A stretch of 64,000 bases of DNA, from the NCBI RefSeq assembly GCF_040954645.1, contig NC_092807.1, forward strand, positions 25,443,809 through 25,507,808, in the 5' to 3' direction. The stretch comes from Diabrotica undecimpunctata (lineage: Eukaryota; Arthropoda; Insecta; Coleoptera; Chrysomelidae). The notes below the pieces were generated by a model. That model had not been told where the DNA came from and ran no database searches. It was given only the letters and a program-made list of their open reading frames with translations. A program made the position numbers and the translations under genes. Below are positions 32,101 through 41,269 of this stretch, in pieces (position 1 is the first letter of the stretch; every line of letters starts with the position of its first letter).

Positions 32101-35100
32101 TATTTTTAGGTTTGATGTTTTTTTTGTTATATTAATTTTTTTATTGTTCTGAAGCTATTTTCTTGTGGCATTTTAAATTAATTTATATTTAAATGGGAAT
32201 AAGCCACAATTAAAGGTTAAAATACGTTTATTGACGTTTCAATTTCCACTTCGGAAATCGTTCTCAAAATACAAACATTAGTAAATTTATAATGTTTGTA
32301 TTTTGAGAACGATTTCCGAAGTGGAAATTGAAACGACAATAAACGTATTTTAACCTTTAATTGTGGCTTATTCCCATTTAAATATAAATTAATTAATTTT
32401 TTTATGTAAATAAAAATAAAAGTTGTCTTAATCATTGTTTTCATTGTTTATTACTATTATTTTATATATATTTCATTTATTTAGTCAAGCATTTAGACTT
32501 ATAATACTCTGTATCAAATAAACCTGGTTTAAACCAAATAAACATGATTTAAACCAAAAAACCTGTTTTTTTTTTATTTTTATAAAAACCTTTGTTTTTG
32601 CCAACCTATTTTCCCTATAGCCCTATTTTCTAACCATCTAATCATCATAATTAAAAGCCTAGAATAGATGAAACGACATACAATTCTGGCATTAATATTG
32701 TCGAGCCATTGATTGATGTCATTATGTAGACGCAATATTGAAAATAAAAAATAATAAATAAATTAATATTAATTAGTTTGTATCAACCAAATGGAATAAA
32801 TAATTAAAATTTTTTAAGTAAAATTTTGACGTTTACTTTTTGCTTTGTGTGTTCAAATTTTACTCTTTTATCCTATATTAAAAAATTGAAATTTAATGAG
32901 CATTTTTGTGTTGATAAATGGAATTACCCTGAATTTACTAAATATTTTGGAACTAATTCTAATTACTAATAAACAAAATTAACTTATACTACTGAACTAA
33001 TCATGGAATGCAGATATATTTTTAAAAACCGCATTTCAAGATTAGAATCTTTCAAAGAATACAAGCATGAAGTAAAGAAAGAAGTAAGTAAACAAAGTAA
33101 AGTAAGAAGTTTATTTATTCAAAAATAGGGAAAGCCCTAATACATACAAAATTAATCAATTTATAACATTAATACATAAGATAAAAATAACAAATACACT
33201 ATAAAACATAAAACAATAATATAAAACATATATAACAAATAAAATATAAAACAATAATATATAACATAAAACATGACTACAAAACAACTACCTAACTATT
33301 GGTGCTTTTAATATGGTTCATTAATTCTGTTTTAAACATTTGTACAGATGACCAACTTTTAACTGTTTAAGGAAGCTTATTTTAAAAAGATCAAAACCCT
33401 TAAACAACAAAGATTTTCTTGTAGCCGTCCTTTTTGTTTTCACAATGTGTAAATAACACTTACCTCGATTAGGGTAATTGTGAATATTACAATTCCGTGT
33501 AATAAACTCACAAAAGTAAGCAGGCCAAATTATTTAGAATTTTATAATTGAACACCATAGTAAGGTAAAAGACCCTTTGTTAAATTAAAACCCACTGCAG
33601 CATGCTAAGCATTGTTGCTATAGGTGTATATCTGCCTCCAACAAGAATGATTCTCATTCCACGATTTTGTAATTTTTGCTACTGGGCCCATTGATATAAA
33701 TTGAAGAGAAAAATAACTGACGATCAAAAATCGAAGTGAAGTTGAATAATTGCATTAAAAACTGTAATTTTAGTTGAAGTTGACAAATTTTTAGATATTC
33801 TTGAAAAAAAGTATAATTTTTTAGAAATCTTTTTAATATGTAATTAAAATGGTCATTAAAAGACAATAAATTATCCAATTGAAAATTAAAAGGTACTTGA
33901 TTGTTGTGATGATTTCTATTTTGTCATTATCAATTTGAAGATTAATAGTATTTATATCAATATTTGAGTATTTGTATTTAGTTTTTATTATCATAGCCTT
34001 AGTTTTTAACACATTTAACTTTAGTTTGTTGATCTTTAAATATTTATTAACACACTGCAATGCTAAATTCATTTTAGATACAGCATTTTCTAAGTTTGAA
34101 TCAAAACATGCAATTAGGGTGTCATCTGCATACAAATTAACGAAATCAAATTTTAAAAACAAGTTTATATCATTTAAATACAATATAAACGAAAGGGGTC
34201 CTAAGATACTACCTTGAGGTACCCCAATATTAACACTAATTGCAGAGGAAGTAATATCATTAATCCTCACTTTTTGCTTTCTATCCAATAAGTAATCTTT
34301 AAACCATTCAAGAACATTTCCTCCAATACCATAGCCTTCTAATTTAGTGAGAAGTATATTACGACCAACAGTTTCAAACGCTCTTTTTAAATCAAGGAAT
34401 ACTATAACTAAATAATTATCATTGTCCAATTCAGACCTGAATTTACAAAGTGACAGTTGCAGTGCAGTTTCGCATGAATACTTTTTACGAAAACCTGACT
34501 GAGTATTCATTACGATTTCATTTTATCAATGTGATCCATGACTTGATCATATACTACCAATTCTAATAATTTCTCAATGGGCGGAAGTATATTTATAGGT
34601 CTAAATTCATCCGCCTTAATAGTATTGTTAACTTTTGGTATTGGAACAACTGTACTGATTTTTAATAAATCTGGAATTTTTGATGATCTAAGAGAAGTAT
34701 TTATAAAATTTAAAATAATGTGACCACAAGTTACAAACAACTCTTAATATTTTGGAGTTTAGTATTTCATTAATGTTACTCCTATTATCTGACGACTTGA
34801 CCATGACTGCCAAGTCACTCAGTGACAGTAACCGAAATTCATGTATACTAGGATACAAATTCTGATTATCATAAATCCATAATTCCTCAGAGTCGATAGT
34901 TTCAACAATTTGCTGAATACTAGAGACGAAATACTCACCAAACTGACGCACAATTTCAACTTTGTCACTCAGAATGCATAACTCATTCTGAACCTTAAAT
35001 TCAATGCGGTAAGGGAATTTTTGACAATTATTGTTAATTAGTGATTTTTGCGTTTTCCACATAAGTCTAGAGTTATTTTTATACCTATCGATTTTATCAA

Positions 35101-38100
35101 AATAATATTGCTCTTTTTTTGCTTTTAACATATTAACTACCACATTTCTTGCTCTTAAAATCCTCCCATTTGGCTTTTCTATCACTTATGTTAGCAGTTT
35201 TAAAATCTTTGTATAACTTGTCCCTAATTTTAATTTTACTATTAACTTCATTATCAAACCATGGTATGTTACCTTTGATCTGTCATGTTTGAATAGGTGC
35301 TATTTTATTTATGACAGACTGACTGTTTGATAAAATTCACAACCTCATCAGTACAATCTAAATCCCAATCACAAGAAAGTAAATTCATTTGGATTTGATA
35401 TGTTTTTTATTCGTTAAAACACATGTAACGTTTACTAGAGACATTAAAATTTTGAAAGCTATTACTAAAACTGACCGATATTATTGAATGATAACTCAAC
35501 TTGGGAGTTGAATGAACAAAACAACTAACCAGATCATTATTAACAAGAAAATAATCAATTAAGGTTTCACAAAATTTCGTAATTCTAGTAGGTTCCGTTA
35601 CTAACTGCTTAATGCCACATTGTAAAAACATTGCTTTAATTTTCTGGGTGTAAAAGCTAGTACTTAAAAAATCCCAATTAAAATCACCAAGTAAAATACA
35701 ATTGATATTACTTTTGCTCTAAGTTATCTAAAAATACTGCATCAGAACTAGAAGGTGAATGATACATGCCACCAAAACAATCTTGTAAGAACCAATATCT
35801 ACTTTAATAAATTTACACCAAAAATTATCTTCTTTAACAAAAGTTTTAGCGGCAGTACACTTAAGGTTATCCTGAACATATAGTACAACACCCCCTGTAG
35901 ATCGTTTAGATGAATTGCAGCGTATCACCTTATACCCACACAAAGCAATTTCAGAATTTTCAATTTCCCTTGTAACTCGAGCTTCACTAACCACTATTGT
36001 TTTAGGACAATAACACAGACTTAACTTGATTTGATCCCATTTGGTAACAAGCTCTGTGCATTTAAATATAAAACATTAATCTAAAATAATATACTAGGAC
36101 TACTTACTAGTTTTTTTGAGATAAATTTTTATCTTTTTTCACTATTGTAGGCTTATTATTAATGAATTTGATTGTTTTATAATTATCACCTTTCTTAACC
36201 ATATCATCTAATTGTAATTTGATTTTCTTGAAATACTCTTGCTGGGCTTCTGTTTGATCCAGGGAAATTCTGACATCCGGCACTTTAATTAATCTTTTAA
36301 ATTTGACAACAGTTTTAGCATCTTCAGCTGTATTTAATACTACTTTAATGGGTCTCGTTCTGTTAGCAAATTTTCCCAATCTAAATAGTTTAATATTATT
36401 TTTGTTAATATTAAAATCAGTCAAAATATTTAGTACCGCTTGTTTGTCCTCTGCATTACGTTCCGATTGATTATTTTTAATAGATTCATTAACATTAAAT
36501 ATAATTATATTGGAGGTCCTATTTTGCCTCTCATTTGCTATTGAGAAGCTCAATTGCTATTTTACGATACCATTTCACTGATTTTTGTAATGCTGCAGAG
36601 TAAGACTTTAGTTGGTCTGATATATCTATAAACCCTTTGCTCTTATTGTAGTCGACAATAGAAACTGACTTTTCAACAATTCCTCCCCTTTGATGGACAT
36701 CTACCATTTCAGCAGTATGCTTTGTACTCAGCATAAGCACTTGGCGTTTGTCCTTCCACTTAGTTACTACTACACCTGTTTTACTCTCCATCCCAATAAT
36801 CTCCCCCTTCTTTAATTTTGCACCTGTCACTTCTTTAGGATTAAGTTTCCTGTTTTGCCTCAAAGTTCCCACCAAATTTGTATTTTTGGTAGAACCAACC
36901 CTTTTTTTAAAAGAGAATTGATTTTGACAAGCTTATTTATTATAAGTTCACTTATCTACGACCCAGCTCTCCAAATAAACCTTGAGTGCCGTTCGCATAA
37001 GTATCGTATATTGTGCTTGCCCTATTCCACCCCCAATAATTTCTGTCCTAAGATTTCAACCCCTATAGTAATACCCTATGTGGTAGGCAAAATATCTTCG
37101 TTACATAACTAATACACAAAGAGAACTTCTAAATATTATTAAACAGCAAAAGGTCTCATATTTGGGCCATATTTTTAAAAGGAGACAAATATAGTTCTTT
37201 AAAACCATTTTAATTGTCAAAATTGAAGGTCGGAGAGTCGCAAACGACACTATTGGTTCAGACATATAAGAATCTGGTGCGACCTACGTAAAATCAGCAC
37301 CATAATAAAAAGAGCAAAAGAAGAAGAAACAATCATAAACACCTACACGCTGTATAGGGTACAACACCAGAAGAAAAATATTGTATATACTCCAGTCACT
37401 GTGGAGGAAAAAAGGTCAATACCTCTAAATTTTTTATAACCGAATCGATTTTGCTAATAATTTGGAATTAGGCTTATCTTACCTCCCTCTTTAAAAGTTA
37501 TATATGCGATAGGTGAGCTTTTTATTTTTAAGGGGTGAAATCACCCCTTATTGAAAATAATGAAAAAAATTTATATTAAAGCATTTTATGGATTTAAATC
37601 GTGTTAAATTAGGTAATTGAAATATTGTCAATTATATTAATGGATATTGTGTACATTCTAAACCCTTAAATAATCTTAAAAACCACCCCTTTTAATAAAA
37701 ATCATTGTAAAAAATCGTTTAACAGGTTCAAACGCTTTTGTAGTGCATTTATATCATCTACAATGTAATTCTCTGCCTATATAAAATAATTTTGGTTAAT
37801 TGCATCACTTCAACCCTTAAAAACTACCCCCTATGTTAAAATATATAAAAAAATCTTTTTAAATAACTTCAAAAGTTTTTAATGTACATTTATATTCAAA
37901 AATTCCTTTCTTATCAATAAAATATTTTTTGATTGGTTGCTTATTTTCAACCCTTAAAAACCATTTCTATGCTCACGAAACAAATTCCCCTTTGGTAAAT
38001 GTCTAAATAAAAAATTAAGTATACTCATGCTGTTTTTATTGTAAAAAATTATGCATGAAAATACTTTACATTAGAAAGTATACAAAATATATTTACAAAA

Positions 38101-40983
38101 ATAAAAATTATTTACAATATATCAAATTATTCATTGTCTGAAGCGTCATTCTCGTCGTGTTCTAACTCCACCTCTTCGTCTATTGCAGGACAGTTTTGAC
38201 AATTGTCGCCAGAGCATGTTCAACACGTAGCATTGCAAAATAGACCTAGTGTACGACAGCCACACGCTGAGCCGCAACCCTTTTTGCAATTGCAAAAAAT
38301 CAGTTTCAATAGTTTTTCTGGTGCAGGTGAACTTGTCATTTTTATTGGTTGTAAAATATCATCACTCGTGAACCATCCCCAATCCGTTATATCAATCTCT
38401 TTGTTTCCAAGCCATATCTGAGTTTGTAAATAAACTCTTTTGATATGCTCATTCAGGGCACTTACAGTTGGTACAAGAAATGATAATTTAACTGCACTAT
38501 TTTTAGTTGTGGCTTTAATAAACGATTCGTATCGCATTTGTTCAAGTAATGATGAATAATCTTCGACCTTATTCATTTTGTTCATGTGGGTGTCTTTGGC
38601 AAGGCCATACAGCAAAATTGTACAGTATCTCCCAGCTTCTCAAATGTCTTCGAGATCTGAAGTACTCCTGTCATTGGCACTCATTGGCGGCTTGCCCACG
38701 CAACTTCAAAGGAGTGTCGGTTCTCTGTGTTCGTTAGTTCTCTGAAGCAAATGCTCAGTTTAGAGGTGCCTATATTATATACCTAACATATATATGTATG
38801 TATGTATGTATTATATACATATTTGTGTGAGTGTTAGTGTGTCTGTTACCAGTTTTTCGAATATACTTGAATAAAGCATTTATATATATATACAGAAAAT
38901 AAGTTGATGCTCCAAAATATAAATAACATGCTCCAAAATTTTTTTTAGAATAACTCCGTTAATTTTTAAGCTACAGTGTCCATTAAAAAAATATTTTGAA
39001 GGTAATTTTAAAAGCTACAAGACTAAGTAGATTAAAATATGTTAAAATTCTTTCTTTTTAAATAGTAAAGGGCCAAAGTGCTGATTACAGGTGTGTCAGC
39101 CGCTGTATCTCAAACTTCAATTGGCTATATCTCTATTATTTTTTGAACTACACCAAAAATAAAAAAATCAAAATTTTTGTTAAGAAAAAAACTACATTTT
39201 GGCGTAGGACCATTTTTCACGTATCTCTTACAGTTTTAGATTTATTTTAAAAAAATATAAATTTTTAGTTAATTAAAAAAAAAAAGATTTTTTTAATTTA
39301 AACATGATTTTTTCAAAAAATACGCATTTTAAACAGGCTAAACTTTTAAAACTTATAAATAACACTAAAATAAAATGAATTGTAGAAGATATACGTTTAA
39401 TTTCAATTCTGATCGAAATAGTGTTACTTATACTGCCCGTTTTTTTTTAAAACGCTAGAGTAATTCAAATTCTTTCCTTCGTATTTCGCTTTGTTTTATT
39501 CGAAATGGCGTTTAACATAGCTCATTTTAAAGGTTTTTTCTAGCTCTTTAAAAAGTGTTGTATGAGTTTTTATCAAAAAAGATGTCCATTTTCCGATATT
39601 TAATGTTAAATGCATCGAGTATAGTATTCCAAAAACAAAAAGTCATCTTCAAACAATTATAAATCGCTTAATATTGTACTTATAAAACTTAATAAAAAAA
39701 CATTCTCTTTGTTTTTTTTATAAGCTTTTTTTTGCTCATGTTTGAAAACATGTTCTTTTTTGCGAAAAGCTTACTTTTTCAAGTGCGTATAACTCAAAAA
39801 GTATTAATTTAGCGAAAAAAATTTATATGACATTTTTTGTTTAAAATTTGATTCTATATCAATTCCCGGGGTTATTTTAAGTATGAAAAGTTCAACCTCC
39901 TAGATGGGGTGCCAACCACCCCAGGGGTAGAAGCACACATCGACACCATATAACTTATGTTTTTTCAGTAATTTACTACCTACTGTAAAAATTTCAGATA
40001 AATCGGTGCAGTTATAAAAAATTTAAAGGGAAAATGCCACAGTAACCGGACTAATACTACAAATCACAATTTTAAATAACTTTCAAACCTTTTATGGTTG
40101 ATGTAGCTTTTATAAAAAAAATAGTAAGGGTATATAAAAATATAAAAAAACTTACGCAGTATATGCCTGTATATATAATTGATCTTAAAAGAAATATATC
40201 ACCAAAATTATCGGAGGGATCGCTTTGCAATATATGTGAAATGATTAAACTCAAATCGCATGTACACTCGATGAACGTAATACTCAGTAAATTCAAAAAG
40301 AATATTTCAAATAATGCATTTGTACTGTGTGCAATTAAAGATATATCCCTATACTGATATTTAATTGCTCTTATGTTAGTATATACTTTATGCCGGTTTT
40401 CAATAAATAATAACTTTATTTGCTCATATAAGGCGTTTTGCTTGTGAGATAAAAAGTTAGAAAATTCTTCTAAACAGGCCGTTGTTGCGATTAATTGGAT
40501 AATTATTACTAAGAAATATATCTTTTTGAAAATTAGAGTCACATCTTCATTTGTATTGATACTTTCTGTGTAAAGTATGCCTAAACTACAAATTGCTAAT
40601 AAAATATATATGCATGTTCTAAACAAAACGGTCCCTTGAAGGACTGTCTTTGAATTATTAATTTTGTCAAATATTAATTTCCAATCATTTCTTCTAAATA
40701 CCAACGCATAAATTATTGTCATGGTGTAAACGTCATATAGACCAAAATTTAGTATTATGAGAATCGGTTCCAACAGTAATCCCAACGAAGTAAAAAACGA
40801 AGTAAACAGTGTCATCATAGAAATGTTCCATGGAAGAAGCAGACAATTAAATAGTATCTGTATGATACTTGTCAAGCCTTGATATTTGAGGATCCACGGA
40901 AATACTCCGCAGTATACACCAATTTTATACGATATATTTAAATAATAAGTATCAAATTTTATTTTTTTATTATCCGTAAACAT
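28848..40983 (-). CDS. Gustatory receptor, two exons, 364 residues
   Basis: Exon 1 is 40983-40156 (276 codons, ATG at 40981-40983). It ends GIYC followed by a GTAAGT donor at 40155-40150. Exon 2 is 29114-28848 (88 codons plus stop), preceded by CCTTGTTTCAG. Both junctions are phase 0, and the sum of 364 residues is normal for an insect Gr. Exon 1 has about six hydrophobic segments; exon 2 adds the last one and ends TTYLIILIQFKIQK, the TYhhhhhQF signature of insect Grs. Role by family: ligand-gated ion channel subunit in taste neurons. The 11-kb intron holds LINEs, a hAT, a piggyBac fragment and satellite-like DNA. No stop or shift is seen. That these two exons belong together is inference from strand, order, phase and length. 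Confidence 0.75.
29290..29880. repeat. Degenerate satellite-like tandem repeat
   Basis: Two or more diverged units of roughly 230 bp can be aligned by eye. Each has ATAACT.TTTTC.ACRSRGKT followed by TAGGTAAAKGCA, then CTTTAAAATG...GTAGAA, a KATAC or GRCGCG stretch and GTTCTTCAAA or TTTTTCAAAG. Non-coding, located in the Gr intron. Confidence 0.4.
29905..31190 (+). mobile_element. LINE fragment, RTE-type, internally deleted
   Basis: Plus-strand frames give a linker/RT start (EIKKALRNLKNRKSPEEDRI and PNELLKYEGP), a jump to EADNGIRQGVSLSPLLFNLI (so the first catalytic Asp region is deleted), a broken YADD-like box near 30465, then MEFKYLGITLSSYGKL and GRIYKTVIRPIMTYAAE to about 31190. Same family as 15820-16465. 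It is antisense inside the Gr intron. Confidence 0.78.
31191..31584. other. No gene recognised
   Basis: AT-rich intronic sequence between a LINE and the hAT remnant. No frame or repeat stands out. Confidence 0.4.
31890..32060 (+). pseudogene. hAT transposase C-terminal dimerisation domain
   Basis: The frame reads FFSSFGLVQSKLRNRLGTEK and ASKLVFLFKVFNTSA then stop. The preceding part, in another frame, reads QASSAGIERIF. This is the hAT family C-terminal block (SSAG.ER.FS...L..KLRNRL...KA..LV). A frameshift splits it; the rest of the transposase is gone. Confidence 0.72.
32177..32394. repeat. Hairpin with ~104-bp arms and 9-nt loop
   Basis: 32177-32280 and 32290-32394 are reverse complements with about one mismatch and one indel, separated by GTAAATTTA. 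Each arm has the stem GATTTCC/GGAAATT followed by GAAACGTCAATAAA-like sequence, which resembles Penelope termini. Such a structure arises from a head-to-head pair of element ends. Not coding. Confidence 0.85.
32609..33060. other. No gene recognised
   Basis: AT-rich intronic DNA between the hAT remnant and the next LINE. No motif recognised. Confidence 0.4.
33654..35185 (-). pseudogene. LINE reverse transcriptase (CR1/Jockey-like)
   Basis: From 35185 a linker, then LWSHYFKFYKYFS and, from 34740, ILNFINTSLRSSKIPDLLKI, TVVPIPKVNNTIKADEFRPI and a break. From 34510: TQSGFRKKYSCETALQLS, VIVFLDLKRAFETVGR (first Asp), IGVPQGSILGPLSFILYLND and FVNLYADDTLIACFD (catalytic box, about 34120). A further break near 33850 leads to MDNLLSFNDHFNYILKRF. 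Three main frame breaks. Confidence 0.85.
35407..36000 (-). pseudogene. LINE endonuclease (fragmentary)
   Basis: From 35994 VSEARVTREIENSEIALCGY, then RSTGGVVLYVQDNLKC and KIVLVACIIH, the middle of an APE-like endonuclease. After a break the frame from 35631 gives IKQLVTEPTRITKFCETLID and YFLVNNDL...YHSIISV, where SDH is usually found (here SYHS). The N-terminal catalytic part is partly missing. Confidence 0.72.
36107..36553 (-). CDS. LINE ORF1 protein
   Basis: A 148-residue frame contains SNIIIFNVNESIKNNQSE, NILTDFNINKNNIKLFRLGK and RTRPIKVVLNTAEDAKTVVK, then RISLDQTEAQQEYFKKIKLQ and KTIKFINNKPTIVKK. The pattern (hhhfNh.E..., RLGK...RP+kVvl, DxTxxQ, h.hh.g.P.Iv) is that of the RRM-like ORF1 proteins of LINEs, which bind element RNA. 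The initiator may be lost: the first codons overlap the junction with the piggyBac fragment, and the listed start is a TTG. The frame is open to its stop at 36107. Confidence 0.75.
   Translation of the reverse strand: MSFSIANERQNRTSNIIIFNVNESIKNNQSERNAEDKQAVLNILTDFNINKNNIKLFRLGKFANRTRPIKVVLNTAEDAKTVVKFKRLIKVPDVRISLDQTEAQQEYFKKIKLQLDDMVKKGDNYKTIKFINNKPTIVKKDKNLSQKN
36531..37110 (-). pseudogene. piggyBac-like transposase fragment, second copy
   Basis: The frame from 36875 reads VGTLRQNRKLNPKEVTGAKL, then KGEIIGMESKTGVVVTKWKD, KRQVLMLSTKHTAEMVDV, SVSIVDYNKSKGFIDISDQL and SAALQKSVKWYRKIAIELLN. This is the second half of the DDE_Tnp_1_7 domain (the D...D pair in DYNKSKGFID.SD). Degraded upstream sequence continues to about 37110. 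The C-terminal end is lost at the junction with LINE ORF1 at about 36540. It is a different subfamily from the element at 11220-13599. Confidence 0.78.
37120..37345 (+). mobile_element. LINE 3' fragment
   Basis: The plus-strand frame reads IIKQQKVSYLGHIFKRRQ and ILIVKIEGRRVANDTI with a few stops. It matches the KLQYFGH...ILQGKIEGRR.GRRR-type C-terminal region of RTE-type LINEs (compare 41750-41900 on the other strand). Short and decayed. Confidence 0.6.
37560..38000. repeat. Degenerate ~135-bp tandem repeat
   Basis: The phrase AACCCTTAAAAACYACCCC or a close variant recurs at about 37675, 37808 and 37948, each followed by an AT-rich stretch with ATTTATAT and a WATTTTTTTG/TTTTGGTTRATTGC block. 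Spacing is about 135 bp. Non-coding satellite-like DNA in the Gr intron. Confidence 0.5.
38120..38770 (-). pseudogene. Multicopy Cys-rich protein fragment, function unknown
   Basis: A minus-strand frame (38615-38220) contains LLYGLAKDTHMNKMNKVEDY, IKRVYLQTQIWLGNKEIDIT, DWGWFTSDDILQPIKM and a Cys-rich block LIFCNCKKGCGSACGCRTLG then LFCNATC. An in-frame TGA at 38220-38222 is followed in frame by TCSGDNCQNC and an acidic end EEVELEHDENDASDNE. Upstream, stops interrupt more sequence to about 38770. I recall proteins of this kind as dispersed multicopy insect sequences without a known function; the CxC-rich tail suggests metal or DNA binding. It is probably mobile-element-derived. Confidence 0.55.
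38790..38900. repeat. TATG/TA microsatellites
   Basis: TATGTATGTATGTATG at about 38792-38810 and TATATATATATA at about 38880-38892. Confidence 0.7.
38901..40071. repeat. AT-rich satellite-like intronic DNA
   Basis: No coding frame. Phrases such as ATAACTCMRWWARTATTAATTT, TTTTTKAACTACA and AAAATTTGATTCTATATCAATT resemble dispersed insect repeats with loosely repeated units. A GGGGTGCCAACCACCCCAGG hairpin-like stretch is at about 39905-39925. Boundaries cannot be set. Confidence 0.4.
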
Positions 40984-41269
40984 ATTTTCGCTTTTTAAAC
41001 TAGCTGGCAGACAATTATTTAAGTACTAATATTCTCGAACGATTGTTCAATTACAATTTTCTTCTTCGAGTGACTTGGAGTAAGTAATTAATATTAAATG
41101 ATCGGATGTTACAAACAAGAATACATTAGATATATTAGATGAAACGCCAACTCAATAATAATGTTTTGAGACTTCATTTCGCTATCAAAGTTACAAGGTG
41201 CTGCGATAGTTAGTCGAAGTTTCGTATTTGTTAGGTATTGTATTGTATTCGGTAAACTGAACTATATAC
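40984..41269. other. Gr 5' flank
   Basis: About 285 bp upstream of the Gr start codon. I see no TATA box or initiator I would defend. Confidence 0.35.

Larger units (their letters stand above)
31585..32608 (+). mobile_element. hAT transposon remnant with internal hairpin
   Basis: The ends form an imperfect inverted repeat: TAGGGTTGGCAGAAAACC at 31585 against GGTTTTT...TTGCCAACCTA ending at 32608. TAGGGTTGGC-type ends occur in hAT elements. Inside, 31890-32060 encodes a hAT C-terminal dimerisation motif. I could not match an 8-bp target duplication (GTTCTTTT left, TTTTCCCT right), so the edges are tentative. A 218-bp foldback (32177-32394) sits inside it. Confidence 0.55.
33061..36545 (-). 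mobile_element. LINE with ORF1, endonuclease and RT (CR1/Jockey-like), same strand as the Gr
   Basis: Near full-length minus-strand non-LTR element: ORF1 (36107-36545), endonuclease (35407-36000), RT (33833-35185) and C-terminal region to about 33350. It ends with an AATAAATAAACTTCTTACTTAC-type 3' end and short repeats at about 33065-33125. It has cut a piggyBac-like gene at about 36540. Frames are broken in several places, but all domains are recognisable. Confidence 0.82.

Noticed and set aside
31577..32616. 8-bp target duplication around the hAT remnant
   Set aside because: The flanking 8-mers GTTCTTTT and TTTTCCCT do not match; the ends may be eroded or misplaced.
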